A stretch of DNA of 64,000 nt, taken from positions 3,167,001-3,231,000 of the forward strand of contig NC_045142.1 of NCBI RefSeq assembly GCF_008831285.2, read 5' to 3'. A program made the translations under genes and the position numbers. Positions 36,070 through 48,748 of this stretch are shown here, piece by piece; the first letter of the stretch is position 1, and every line of letters starts with the position of its first letter. The DNA comes from Nymphaea colorata (taxonomy: Eukaryota > Streptophyta > Magnoliopsida > Nymphaeales > Nymphaeaceae). The notes under the pieces were generated by a model. The model had not been told where the DNA came from and searched no databases. It was given only the letters and a program-made list of their open reading frames with translations.

Positions 36070-37015
36070 CTTCAGCTTGTGTGTTGTTTCTTTTTTGTTG
36101 GCACAAGTGGGTGAGTGCCCATGCTACTCATGCCAATGACTGACCGCCTACCAGCCATTCACTCGAACGGGTCGGTCTCGAGCACGAGCCAATTGACCTT
36201 CACTTTTGTATGTATATATGGGTATAGAGTGGGAGCATGATCATGGATGTATATGTAAACAGGTAAGAGGATAGGTCAACATGGCTAGGGGAGGGATATC
36301 AATGGGTCTGGTTTATCCAATACTTGGCCTAATATTGGATCTGTCTAGATGGGCACTGTAAAGAAAATAAGAGTTTCTTGATAATTGGATCTGGTTTCAT
36401 GTACAATTTTGTCTTTCACTTTGAATCTGAATCCAAAAACCGGCCCGGAAAAGCTCGACTCGTTTTCTCTGTTTTATGTGCTCGAATTTTAGGTTCATCG
36501 ACCGGGTCTTGATTTGAAAATATTACCTAGAGTTGGTGCTTGATTAGCCTTGATCCTGATCCAGTGCTTTTATGTAGGTAGAAAAAGAAATACATGAAAA
36601 GGCCATTTGACATTAGAAACACAATGTGAGTCTTTTATGAATCTTTCCTAAAGTTTGAGGTAGATCCGTAGAACACTTCAAAAATTGTTCCATGAATCTG
36701 TTCTAATCTTAGGGGCATGTTTAGGGAACGTTCACAGGGTGTTCTTATGGTGTCAAATTGAGACTCTGTATCGAAATCAACATTTTGTTCTCCGAGTTTT
36801 TTTTTCACAGTATTATCATCACAAAACTTCTTGTTCTAGCTCACCTGTCATTTAACTAAAGAAAAAGAAGCCACCAAAGGCCATAGCTGCACTTAGAAAT
36901 TAAAAAATGAACCGCATGCAAAATACACACATAAAGTTGCCCTTAGAAGAATAATGTGAAGTCTCTTTCCTAACATTTCAAACTCTCCAGTTAAGTGGGA
37001 AGCATGGGCTCTCTA

Positions 37016-37199
37016 CAGGGGCGGAGCTAGAAATTTTACTTTATAGACACCAATATATATATCATAAATTTTTTGCTGAGGTCAAAATGCATTTTTTTAA
37101 AAAAAAAAAATCTTACATGAGTCAAATGAAATTTTTTCTAAATTATTAGTATAAAATTTTGATTTTCTAAAGTTTGCCGCGCCTGGGCTCAGCCCTTCA
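37016..37199. mobile_element. hAT-like MITE
   Basis: It begins CAGGGGCGGAGCTAGAAATT and ends near GGCTCAGCCCTT, with an AT-rich middle. The flank GCTCTCTA on the left is only loosely matched on the right (ATTCTCCA), so the right end is approximate. A further partial end (GGCGGAGCTACG) lies at about 37356. Confidence 0.65.
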
Positions 37200-37677
37200 T
37201 TCTCCAACATGTTTCATTGAGATTATAGCCAATGGGCATCCAAGGGACTCCCCACTCTCAGTTTCACCTCACATGTGAACTACAATTCCCTTAAACAGCA
37301 AAATGATAACAAGTTACATATGTCCATTGATGTCCACGCAGCTACTGATAACTAATGGCGGAGCTACGTTCTTGCTGGTGTGGGCATTCGCAAAATTTAC
37401 TTTATTTACGTATTGGAATCAAACAAAATTCACTTCCTGTAGTGAAAGACTCAGTGCCTTGTCCTGAAATCAAACAGCATCTATAAAATACTGAACTTGT
37501 CACTTAATTGCCAACTGGATGTTTGTCAAGGAGGGAGTTTTTAATTTGTATACCTGTCTTTAGGGTTGTCTCTTCTTTTGGCCAATTACAACCCTTCCAT
37601 AGCATTTTCTTTTTTTTTTTTTTCATTGTTGTGAATGTACTATCGCTTATATTATATTTGCTACAAACTTAAGAGAT

Positions 37678-37902
37678 TGTTTGGTAAAAAGAACATTGTT
37701 TTCTTAGACACATGTTCTAATCACAATAAGTTTCTGTCTAAGGTTTGATCGTTGTACTCGAACACAACATTCATGATCACATCATGTTTCTTGGAACAAG
37801 AATGTGGAGCTTTTGAATGATGTTTTTGAAGAAAATATATTCCAAAAACACAATGTTTTCCTTATCAACTTCTCTATAAACATTGTTGGCTGATACCAAA
37901 CA
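37678..37902. mobile_element. MITE with TGTTTGGTA ends
   Basis: Left TGTTTGGTA pairs with right TACCAAACA over about 225 bp. Internal sequence (CACATCATGTTTCTTGGAAC, then AAGAA) is shared with the element at 60149-60281 (CACATTATGTTTTATGGAAC, then AAGAA), so the two belong to one family. It is non-coding. The target duplication is not clear. Confidence 0.65.
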
Positions 37903-39509
37903 CAAATTATTAACAATTTTTTCATTTTACTAAACATTTTAGACATTTTTCAGTTAGTTTTTGAATAAAAAATGAGAAATGGCCTGCTGCAAGCTGAAAC
38001 GGGCATATGGGTATCAGCCAAAAACACAATATTAGTCTATAGATGTGGAAATCAATGCTGACAAGATCGGTTTCTGTTTTTCATTTTTTAATTGAAGAAC
38101 CCAGCAACCCTTCTATGGAGGTGGGGAGATCCCTAGCTACCAAGTCAGCTATTCAGGCCCACACAACCAGAATGAATGGTAGATATGACTCTAACTTAAT
38201 ATTTTGAACTTGGTATCAACGAATGAAGTACAAATTCATGAACAAAGAATGGAGATAACCCAGTGGAGCTGTTCATGGTGTTGTCCTGGTCCATAGAAAA
38301 GGAAAAGAAAAAAATTTGTATGAGGATTGAGCTACAATCGAGCCATATCTAGATCCATATAAGGATGGATCAGTAGCTTGAATGGGATATCCGGTTTAAA
38401 CTGTCCTAGATATGGATCTGGTTTGGATTATTGGCATCGCTGGTTTTCCTTGGAAACTTATCCCCAGAACATCTACTTTCTGGTACCAACCACCATATCC
38501 ATTCAATCGGATGTGGTTCGCATGAGTAAAGAATCCTACCAATCTTCAGCCCTAATAATTGGTCTCTTTTGAAAAACTTTTGCCTTTTTCATTAATTCTT
38601 CACATACAACAAATTTCACAAAAAATACAGACCGTTGCTTAATAAGTTTCTGCTCTTTTGGCCCTAAGGAACTTATTTTATTGGTAAAACTGCCGTCGGG
38701 CTTTGCTTGTTTTACAAAGAAACAAATGAATAAATAAAGTAGATGGAATCATCCTTTCCGCCAACACTCTAAACAGAAAGTGCTAAAAACTGTGGGGCTA
38801 GTACAGCCACTAGCCTCTCGAGTTAGAATCTTTGCCATGATAAAGTTGATTCTGTATATGAAATCTACATATTCACTGCATCAATTTTCCCCTATTTCTC
38901 TCACTTGATTCCTTTGACAGAGTACTCTCGTCTGCTGCTGATAAAAGTTAAAATAAAACTTCCCTCCAACCTCCTCACAATGCTGAAGATCCAGTTGAAT
39001 CTGTAGAGTGGTAAAATTGCATACGGTTCGTATGTGGGTCTTTCCTAGATTTCTTGCTTGTGGGACTGACCTTCAGAGCTTGAGTGTCTAAAGTCGCATA
39101 CTGTGAAAAAGAAAGGAGCAAATCTGCCAAATGAACTGTTGGTATTGCTGTTGATGAACCTTACATGTCTTTATTCCTTTTTATGAAGAAATGAAATTTA
39201 GAATAAAGGGGTCCCCAAGTGCTTTTCCTATGCAACTTGCAAAAAAGGCTGCCCTGTTTTGAAAAGAGAAAAAAAATAAAGGTCGGCAAGTTTTGTCATT
39301 TTTCATACAGAAAAGTTCTCAATGGGAGAACAATCATTTTCCTCCTCAAGGTTTCCTCTCAATGCAATTCATTGGGTTGAGTGGGGGCACATCACATGGT
39401 TGGTGGCCTTTGGTGGGTGCCAATCTCTTCTGCAACACAGAAGATGCAGTATCACCGCCACAATCAGGAAAGCAACAACAGCAACACAAGGATTTTAAAG
39501 AGCAGAAAC

Positions 39510-39654
39510 AGTATATATGGTCTCACGAGAGATCAGTTCACATTCCTTTTCTGGTGTTGATTGGGAGATTGAATTCATGAAAAAGTATATATGGTGTCAA
39601 GAGAGATCTGCTTACATTTCTTTTCTGGTGGTGATTGGCAGATTGAATTCATGG
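39510..39654. repeat. Imperfect tandem duplication, about 74-bp units
   Basis: A unit beginning AGTATATATGGT and ending GATTGAATTCATG occurs at about 39510-39580 and again at about 39584-39654, with several base changes. The frame across the first unit is not convincing as a protein. Confidence 0.8.
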
Positions 39655-41553
39655 TGAAATTCAGATGGCATGAAAGAGTACATCCAATTTAGTTGTGTTG
39701 GCCCTCACTGAATATAGGACAAACATGGGTGAACAACAGTATATGGTTTTCATTGTCACCATTATGGGGAAAGAGAAAAACAGGTAGCTTTGTTGTATTC
39801 TTGTGGGCCAAGGAAAAGAACCAGAGGTTTCTATTGGGCCAAACTGTTGTTGTTTTCTTCCTGTGGATTTATGAGTGCTGCGTGTGTTGCTTTAGACTTT
39901 ATGTGTAAGATGCAATCACAGATATTATATAGGCGTCGGGTTCATGGAGAAAAAATGGGGAGGTGAAGAATGACATCTGCATCATGAGTTTTTGTGGGGC
40001 AAAGGCTCCAGTAGGCTGGCTGCCTTCAAGAAGAAGAGAAACCATAATTTACTCTGCGCTGTGATTATTAAATTCGAACCACAACCGCCCTGCTGTGGCA
40101 GTCTACTTGAATTTGGTGTTTTACAAAGTGAAATAAACAAAAAGGATTAAAAAATTTCCATATGCATGGCTCTGAGTTAAATCATCAGGGAAAGCAGGGT
40201 GAAAGATTTTTTTGCATTTTTAAACAAGTTAGAACCGTAGAAAAATAAGTAAGCTTGACCAATCTGTGGCACAAAGTATCACGAAGAAGAAAGGAATAAG
40301 ATCGGATTCTTGTTAATTGCAAGATTCCTGTCCTCGCATAAGCTAACATGGAAGCTTTATTGTCCGGATACCTTGTGTAAATTTTGAAATTACAGAGGCT
40401 GCAAAACCAGAATACGGAAAGCAAAATCTTGGATTAGAATCAGAGCAAGATTTGATCAGGGAAAGTTATTCGACAACAAATTACCAAATTTTGGTCTAAA
40501 AAAACCTTCGCCATCGACAGAGAAACCAGGGTCATCTCGAAAAGTTGAATAAAAGGACTGATGATACTGCTAACAGTCGAAACATGGTGAAAACGTTCCC
40601 ATGTTGTGCTCGAAGATAAACATGTTAATAATACTGAGTAGAAATTTCCACCAATTAACAATTTAATAGCCTAAATATGATCTGCACCCACAACTTAACA
40701 ATCAAGAAAAACCCAAAAAGGCGAAGAACAAGAAAGGCAGTAAAAGAGCGCACCACTAATTTTTGTTTGCCAAACCGAAAGAAAATTTCAGGAGAAACAG
40801 GGAATTATTAAGCAACCGAAAACGTAAAGTTGATTGAGTTATGCAACTGTTTCTTCTCTGAAAAAATCTACCCCTGAGGCTCAAACCTCCTCTGCATTCG
40901 CATACCTTTAAAAGTGCATCAGCTGACGTTAACCACCACGAAAATTTGCAGTTGAAGCTTCTGCACATTAGAAGAAAAATAGTTAAATTTCACTATGTCG
41001 TTGAACGTTTTCATAGCTTTCTGGTATATGGAGTATGGACCTTCACTTGCAGAACAGTTCTGGGAAGGAGTAGAACACAGACAGAACCTTCCATTGGTTT
41101 GCTTTCGTCTTGATAAAAAAGATTGACGTTTTCTTGCGAAGAAGTTTTAACTTGAGATGTTGGCATCCCATAGAATCGTTCACAAAATTTACAAAATCCA
41201 AAGAAAATCCTTCAACAGTTTCAGATCCCCGGGTTTTTTATCTTTTGAATCATGCTACCATGCGAAAGCAGAACAAGTTAAAACATCTCATATAGCAAAC
41301 TTGAAATGGAACATTACTTCGTTTCTTTAATATGACATTTCCCCTCTTGAAACCCACAGAGCTGCAAACATCGGGGAACATTGGTTTTTCAACTACAACA
41401 CAATCCATCGTCGTCCACTTAAGCTGAAATATTTGGAATTCATAATAGAGCTCCCATCAACATTACCATTGACAAGAAACAGAGTCCTAGACATCAATGC
41501 CGGTGTTGCTTCACTAGATGAATATACTATTTACTGTAAGAATTTCCATGACA

Positions 41554-43045
41554 CTACCCTTGATAACTGTGAATTGCAGGTTGCATCTGAAATGCGGAAT
41601 TATGCACCAGGTGGGAATCATGAAGCATATTCCTCTGAAAATGTTGTGTGCCAAAGTTGTTCGCATAAGCACCGACTGCATAAGATGGAACAGAAAAGCT
41701 CCCCTGTGAAAGGCACGCTCCGGAGTTCGTGAGAATTGCTCCTTCGCCAGTCTGATTTGGATCAAACAGCAGAGAGAATCCGCTTGGAGTGCTAGGTGCG
41801 CTGCCTGGACTGGATTGAGTAGCAAGGCCTGAAGATCGAGTGAGTGAAGGTAGCCTTTTGTCTGAAACGTTTGCAGTTGTGATGTCGTGTATGCTAGATC
41901 TTCTTCTGTCTTTGCTTCCTGAACTCAGCCTGATGAAATATTTCTGGGCATGGCTGGCCACCTGCGTTGGAGTTTTTGTGACAACCAGGTTCCTTGAGAT
42001 ACTTCTCCAGTCTCCTTTCCCATATTTCTCAAGGCCCAATAAAAACAGCCTGTTATCACCAGGAAAAGAGGAATTGTCAAATTATATCTGAAAGTTCAGA
42101 AGATGAGGCTTGACAGTAAGATGAAATGTCGGCAGATTCTAGTTTTACGGAATTGGTCTTAATTTTTTTTTGTCTGGATTACCTTAGCTATCAATTGGTT
42201 GCTCTGAATCGCCGCCGAATTTGAAAAGAAGAGAAAATGAAGAATCACTTGAAGAAATCGTGCATATTAAATATGATTTCAGATATACCATCGGCTTTTA
42301 GACCTTGCAGAAATGTCCAGCTAATCCTTCACGGCTGCAAGTTTCTAAATAGGAGGAAGAAATGAATTGAAGTTCTCTTCTAGCCTCAGCAACATCATAA
42401 CAGGAACCAACACTTTGAAAAGAAGTATATATACTAGCAGGCCATATCAGAGACCAGAAACTATATATGGTTGTACAAGGTCATGTCAACACACGCTTAT
42501 GAGATAGATGAAGTTACAATTTAATTGCAGAAACAGCTTTTTATCTGCTCTACATCATATAAACATGAAGAAAACAAGGGAAATGTTTAAAAGAACAAAG
42601 CTTTTGTAGGAGATTACCTGTGCTCTTCTTCAGTCCAAGGGACGCCCTTCTTCCTCTCTTGCTCACAGCCCTTCACTCTCCTCTTGAATCCATCGCGATC
42701 ATCTCCTAACTCCAGTGTGAAAGATGAAGTGCTGTAGCTAGGAATATCAACCAATCCTTCGTCTATGGAATTAACATCTGCTTCAAGAACCTGGTAATGT
42801 TTATAGGCATCGGAAGGCGTCTTCCCGGGGAGCATGGCCACTATCTTCTGCCACCTATCTGGCGTTTTACTGTCATACATGGCCAAAGCTTTCTCAAAGA
42901 TCTTGTTCTCTGTTAGAGTCCAGAATGAACTGCGGCCATAATTGGAGTTAGAATCAAAATCTCTCTCATACTTCTTCATGCTCTCATAGAGCACCAAATT
43001 TCCACCCATAATGTGTTTTTTCTGGGAAGATATAACTTCAGCCAT
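41554..43045 (-). CDS. DIVARICATA-type MYB transcription factor (2 exons)
   Basis: On the minus strand the exons are 43045-42618 and 42049-41554, separated by a 568-bp GT-AG intron that splits codon 143 (AG|G). The product is 307 aa, normal for the family. An N-terminal MYB/SANT repeat at about residues 38-92 ([18 protein letters not shown], then [13 protein letters not shown] and DAYKHYQ) is followed by a second repeat at about 134-185 ([20 protein letters not shown], then GDWRSISRN) with the SHAQKYF signature at 175-181. Family members are nuclear DNA-binding proteins that recognise GATAA/TATCC-type sites, with roles such as floral asymmetry in Antirrhinum and sugar or hormone response elsewhere. 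The role of this one cannot be told from sequence. The C-terminal region is Ser/Pro/Gly-rich and low in conservation. The start chosen is the first in-frame ATG. Confidence 0.94.
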
Positions 43046-43527
43046 CTACCGAACCAGGACCAACAGAATTTTCAGCTTTTATGGACTGAGGAGGAAGGGC
43101 AACCAAAACTTCAGAGCTCCAGAAGGAAGTCTGGATGGTCCAAAAGGAAGCTGTGATTCGGAAGAAGAATAACTCCTTTATAAAATCACTTTGAAGAATC
43201 TTTTTCTCTTTCTTTTTTCCTTTTCCAGCCAAACAAGAGAAGGGAATGACTTTCTTATAAGTTGTGGTGAACCTGGAATATGAAGGAGGCCCTTCTCCCA
43301 CTGATTTCCAAAGGAACTCCCTTTCAGATCCGAAGATGCCCCCCAAATCAATCAGAAGGCTGAAGAAGGCAAACAATCCGCCTTCACCACAGTGGACATA
43401 AGAAGAGAAACCCAACAAGGAAGAACTAGGAAATCAGCAGGAAGACTCCAAAGGAAAGAAAGACGGAGCTTTACTGTTGCCTGCTTTCTGATGCAGGCAC
43501 GGAAGGTATTAAAATCTTTGGTGCTAC

Positions 43528-43570
<43 letters not shown>
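43046..43570 (-). promoter_or_regulatory. Upstream region of the MYB gene with (TC)n tract
   Basis: On the coding (minus) strand a TC run of about 37 nt lies at 43568-43532, roughly 490 bp before the start codon. Such pyrimidine tracts are frequent near plant transcription starts. A 126-codon minus-strand frame at 43418-43038 overlaps the start but has no recognisable domain, so I treat it as leader sequence. Confidence 0.45.
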
Positions 43571-43571
<1 letters not shown>

Positions 43572-44972
43572 TTGAAGAAGAAAAAAGGTGGTGGCTGCCT
43601 ATTGGATACGTAAACTGGCTGTCACTTGTTCAAAATATAACAGTGGTCTCCATCCATTCATTTATATGCAAAGAATTGGCTACTGCACATGCAATTAATA
43701 ATTAAATACATGTTCTTAACACAACTATCTGCTCTAATTAAACCCCTCTGCCCCACTCCCTCCCCTCGTTCTCTCTCTTTCTTTTGGCACCTTTTATGTG
43801 CTGTCCAAGTAGTGCAATCAGTGGGGATGGGCTTCAATGAATTGTTCAAAAAGGTGACAGAATTAAGACCAAGCAATCCCCACAACGGCAAAGAAGGAAG
43901 AAAATGTTGGAAACCAATGTGGCTCATCATAGCACAAACTGTGTACACTGGTTGTGGGGTTGGTGGTGTCCTTTAGGATTCTTGGGCAGTCAGCGTTCCT
44001 TCATCAATGGCCCTGCACCGTACCCCTTTCTGCAATTTTCGAGGAAGATTGCAGGAAACGAAACTATCGCTGTTATACTGAAGCCAAGCTTCTGCTTTTA
44101 TTTATTGCTCGATTTACAGAAGATTAAATCGTAAGAAGGTTCATCTGTTCATGGAATTCATCTTGCAGAAGTCATTTCAGAAGTGAAAATTCAGAGGCCT
44201 GAGATATTCGAACAATTGAAATGAGAGTCTGAGCCACGCGCCATATGTTGCATCAGTAGTCTACGTCAGGAAGCAAGCTTATGAAGGCAACTGGAGATCA
44301 TGCTCTGCAATCATGGCCGCCATTAACATGCTTATCTGACCGTTTGCCTCATGAAGGCTATGATTTGCATAGCTTCGGTGCCACAAGTGATCATGATTTA
44401 ACGCTGCTAATCAGACTCTCTTTCTCTCTCTTAGAGGCACTTATTGTCTTCAAATTTTGTTATATATTTGTATTTTATGTGCTCTCTCTTTCTATAACCT
44501 ATATGTATATATATATAATAATTGTCCATGTATATCAGATGTTCTGATCTTTTTGTAGACAATGAATGGGCAAAAAGGCCATTCTCCAAGCATGGAAAAA
44601 AGATTGAGTCGAGTGACTCTTATTCCATTAAGAAAAGGGACGGCTTCATTCATTTATAGAGGCCTCGATACTTTTGTCACATCTGATCTTCCTGCTAGCC
44701 GCCAGATGTTACTGGAATGACTAAAAATAAAAAAATAAAAAGACTCTTGTTAAAAAGCAGTCGCCACAAGAGTAGTGAGTGACAGTTTATGGTAAGGCAA
44801 GGTTTCATGGTATTATAGACATAGTTAATGATGCTTTTAACAATATATTTTTAATTTTTAACCATCCAACAACTATTCATTTGACAGAAAAAGAGGTAAA
44901 AATGGTATTGATTCTGTAAGATGTATATCCAGCCTGATCGGTGCTGCCATCCATCGTGAGATCATGAACATA

Positions 44973-45048
<76 letters not shown>
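44973..45048. repeat. Compound (CT)n(AT)n microsatellite
   Basis: A CT run of about 26 nt is followed directly by an AT run of about 50 nt. Minus-strand frames across it, rich in Ile-Tyr, are artefacts. Confidence 0.95.
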
Positions 45049-45051
<3 letters not shown>

Positions 45052-45281
45052 CCCTGAATTGAACAGTTGATTCACGTTGAATCGTCGTCTGCCTGATTGT
45101 TTTCATTAGAAACTGTTGGCATTCAAAGGGGCGGGAATACATGTGAGAAAGAAAGGTGATTGGTAGTTGGTGCCCAGGAAAAAGGTGTACCTCTTTGTCA
45201 ACAAGATTTTTTAACATACTTGTCGACAAGGTGCTTCTCTCCATCTCCATCAGAATCCGATTTATCAAGTACACCAATTGT

Positions 45282-45370
45282 TTGTTTATATTGGTTAGTG
45301 TATGGATCTTTAGTAGTACACACCGCCAATTGTACTTGTTTATATTAGTTAGTGTATGGATCTTTAGTAT
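45282..45370. repeat. Direct repeat, 34-bp units, 55-bp period
   Basis: TTGTTTATATTGGTTAGTGT and following at 45282-45315 recurs with one change (G to A) at 45337-45370. Both copies end in ATGGATCTTTAGTA. Confidence 0.85.
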
Positions 45371-46035
45371 CAAAATTTACGAATATATATACGTATAGAT
45401 CATCATCGATCACATAGATTATTGAAATTAATTTTATTGACAATTCAGAAAGTATTGTTATAAGGGGCCGCTTGGTAATAGGAACAGGAACAGTTTGTTG
45501 TTGTTGCATGAATCTATCCCAATTATTAGAGCAGATTCATGAAACAATGTGAGACAATATTTCATGAATTTGTTACAATCTTTAAAAAAGTCTTGTGAAA
45601 TAATAATAAATTATTTATGTTGACAAATGATCCCTATAATCACTTTTTTTAGTAAGTGATTAATGTCATTAACCATACTGACAAACAAAAATTTTGTGCA
45701 CCAATACCGTGTACATAACCAGCTTCGGTGATATAGTGTCAATATAAGTATCCAAAAGTGAAATATCAATTAGATCTGCCATTCAAATGCTTTGAGATTT
45801 AGTATGGTATTGTCCTTATAAGGCTGGTTTGGTAGCTGTGGCTCGCCCATATCATCAAATTTATTTTGCTTTGTGGTAGATATTGTTTCATCATGTGACC
45901 CATCGTCGGCTAGATATTTTTATTCTTTTAACAGCAAAAATATGTGAAAGGGAACCTACATTACTCACCTTGACAAGCAGAAGAGGAGCCACTAATTCCA
46001 AATGAGAAAAAATAATTTAAAAATTATACATTAGT

Positions 46036-46193
46036 AAGGGTGGTGCTAAAATTTTGTCTTAGGAAGCCCAAGATGTAATTTTAGACAGAGGCCAAATAAA
46101 ACTTTTTTAAAGATTTTGAATATAAAAATTAATATTTCAAAAACTTAGGGGGGGCCATGGCCCCTGCCACCCTCTCCTTGGCTCTGCCACCGA
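46036..46193. mobile_element. hAT-like MITE, diverged
   Basis: Its ends AAGGGTGGTGCTAAAATTTT and GGCTCTGCCACCGA fit the family, with GGGGGCCATGGCCCC near the right end. The flanks ACATTAGT (46028-46035) and GCATTAGA (46194-46201) match at 6 of 8 positions and are read as an old target duplication. Confidence 0.65.
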
Positions 46194-46299
46194 GCATTAG
46201 AATGACTGGGATACGTTCCTAAGTGAAAGAAAAAAATTGTCCATTTAGATCGAGTTGAACAAACACGGCAATTTGGAAACTTACACCAGATAATATTCT

Positions 46300-46530
46300 C
46301 TTGCCCCAAGGTTGAAAATTTCACAAAAAAACATATTTTTTCTGAAAAAAAAAATTGAAACTATAGTCACAAAAAAACATATTTTTTTCTGAAAAAAGCA
46401 AAAAAAATGCAATAAATTAAATTGCCATTTGAAACTTAAAAACATGTTTTTTTTAAATGAAAAAAAGCATGTTTTTAACGTGTTTTTTTTTGCGTTTTTT
46501 TAAATTTTTTCACTTTTTTTTTGCACCAAA
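46300..46530. repeat. A/T-tract inverted-repeat region
   Basis: It is made of alternating AAAAAACATATTTTTT, AAAACATGTTTTTT and AACGTGTTTTTTTTTGCG type sequence, ending in GCACCAAACAG. A similar region lies at 61.19-61.36 kb. It is most likely a decayed fold-back element of a low-complexity type. Confidence 0.4.
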
Positions 46531-47059
46531 CAGTTTCTATTATTTTTTATTTGTTGCAAATCTATTTATCTTTTGATGTTTGTGTTCTTAGTTTCTTACT
46601 TATTTCATTTTTCTAACATTGTTAGTTTTTTTTAAATTTTTAAAAATTTATCGTATTTTTTTAACTTTTCTATTTTTTAATCAAAAAATCTCGCCGTTTA
46701 AAACTCCGAAACGTTATTTGTGAGTATGGTTGAAGCGCATTAGACTTGTCAACATATTGTGATGATCAACTCATGCATGCTTTAACTAACTTGAAGAGAG
46801 GCAAAGAGAAAGAAATTAAATAAAGGAGAGGTGGGAGAACAAAAGTCTATTGGTGGAGGAGACAAAAATGTTAGGTGGCCTTTCCTTTCATTTTCCAATG
46901 AAAAGGAGACGTTGCTTTCCATTTATAGAAAGGCATCTGCTGCCTTCCCCTGTCCTGACCGTTGGGTTTCAAACCCCCACAGTTTACTGACAGACATGTT
47001 GTGAACGAAGGGAAAGGCTTACGATTCAATCTTGTTGGATGGCAAATAATTAAAACTTA

Positions 47060-47377
47060 AAATAATTAAAATTTAAAAATTTTGTTGCTAAAAAAATAGT
47101 AATTATATTGGCATAAGAGACAGATTATAATGTAACAATACTTTATTGTACCTTTAGCGACCATTTATAGTTTTTAGCAACAAATGCCGGCGAAAATTGA
47201 AATTTCCCGCTATTACAGATTGCCAAATAGTTAAACACCTTTCAAGTCATTCCTAAATGCGATCGGCGCAAGCACAACGAGCAATCACGCATCATAAATC
47301 GTTGTTAGTGTTTTCTGATGTTTTTAACAACAATTTTTAAATATTTTCTCAACTGATAACATTCCGTGGTTGGCTGA

Positions 47378-47413
<36 letters not shown>

Positions 47414-47700
47414 TTTTTAATTTTCAATTATTTTTGTTTTAATTATTTAAGAACAACGCCTTTTGCAGATACGTGAATCTGAAAATTTGAAGGGACCCAC
47501 CTACGGCACTGAATGCACCACATATGCTGTCCCCACTAAACGGTGGGCCCCACCTCCCACCTACCCCTCAAATTTCCAAAGCAGGCTGGGGCAGCAGAGC
47601 ACGCACCCTCCCTAGGCGATTCTATATGACCGTTGTAGAGTTTTCCGAATGACCAATTTATCCCTTTACTTTTGCGCTTTCTCTCTCTAGTTTTCATATA
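47060..47700. repeat. Transposon-like subterminal repeats and GC-rich repeat fragment
   Basis: At 47085-47340 the sequence repeats variants of TTGCTAAA, TTTAGCGACC and TTTTTAGCAACA, resembling the ends of class II elements. At 47383-47409 is a TA tract. At 47480-47690 is sequence sharing GGTGGGCCCCAC and GGCGATTCTATATG with 1.9-2.26 kb. No coding part is seen. Confidence 0.35.
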
Positions 47701-48748
47701 TATATATATATATTAAATAGTGACTTTAGTTTTTTATAATCACCCATCCATTTAATTAGAACAATCCAATTTAACATAATGAATAGTTAAGACAAAAACA
47801 ATAAGAAATAATGATATATATATTGTGTGTCATTGAAAACTATAGTAAAAAATAATATATTTCATCACTAAAAACCATGACCAAGCAATTGGCATTTGCA
47901 AATGCATCTGGTACAATAGCTTTTAATGAGACAAAAAAAAAAATCAACTGACTATATAGCCGGCTGATTCAAATTCTTACATCATAAAAGGGAGCCAGTT
48001 TATTTCAGTTTCTAATGAAGATTATGTTTTATGGTGGCAGTTCATGCCATTAGGAGCTTAAGAAGACAGAGTTTCACTAGCAAGAGTTGGTATAAACTTA
48101 TGTACAGGTGTTTTTTTGGGTACGAAGTTGTTCTAATCTACTGGCTTATTTCATAAGAAATGACTTTTGAAACATGTGCCTTTTGATCTTTATCATTCAA
48201 AATTTTAATGTGTATTTTTATAGCATGTTTGTTCATTGATGTAGAGTGTTGTAGCCAAATGTTAGTTCGATTCTCATGTGTGTCAACTCTCTGCAAAAGC
48301 CGAAGCATGCATAAGCTCGAAGACATAATCACTAGCCCGGAGACTTTAGGTTCTTGCGCAAGCGACGCAAGCGACAAAATCTCTCAGCCATGGCACAGTT
48401 TCATCGAGTCGCAATAATGAAAATGGCTTCTCCCTCAAAAACATATAAGGGTCAACCATACCTTCAAGGAGTCTCCATCAGTAGTCCACCACCTCCACAT
48501 TGAGTGAAGACTACTCATTGGGCACTCTCTTGATTATAGAGACTCCATTGTCTGTTCAACCTTTTGTTCAGTCAGCCTGTGAAATATGACCAAAAAGAAA
48601 TTTGAAAAGGGTTATTAGAGCAGTGTTACATCAGTTAATCATAGGCTGGATTCTCTTTTGAGAAGAACTTGCTGCCTTTCTAAATGAGGTGGCAGTACCA
48701 TCAGATGAAATCTTGTGTGGAAGAAAAAAAAGAAAAAGGTCAAGGTTG

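Larger units (their letters stand above)
36078..41430. other. Intergenic DNA between hydrolase array and MYB gene
   Basis: Besides the elements listed separately, this is AT-rich spacer with no credible protein frame. The last 1-2 kb is presumably the 3' flank of the minus-strand MYB gene. The stretch 36290-36560 and the stretch at 38340-38420 contain GGATCTGG/GGATATCC-like phrases common in old plant repeats. Confidence 0.45.
43571..46035. other. Intergenic DNA, no gene seen
   Basis: It holds a CT/AT compound microsatellite at 44973-45048 and a 55-bp-period duplication at 45282-45370. The part at about 45465-45640, with TTTCATGAATTTGTTACAAT and a nearly inverted ATGAATCTATCCCAATTATT, may be an old fold-back element. 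No coding evidence. Confidence 0.45.

Noticed and set aside
39293-39580. 95-codon frame downstream of the MYB gene
   Set aside because: It runs into a non-coding tandem duplication and has no recognisable domain.
43038-43418. 126-codon minus-strand frame before the MYB gene
   Set aside because: No recognisable domain, and it overlaps the MYB start in another frame; better read as 5' leader.
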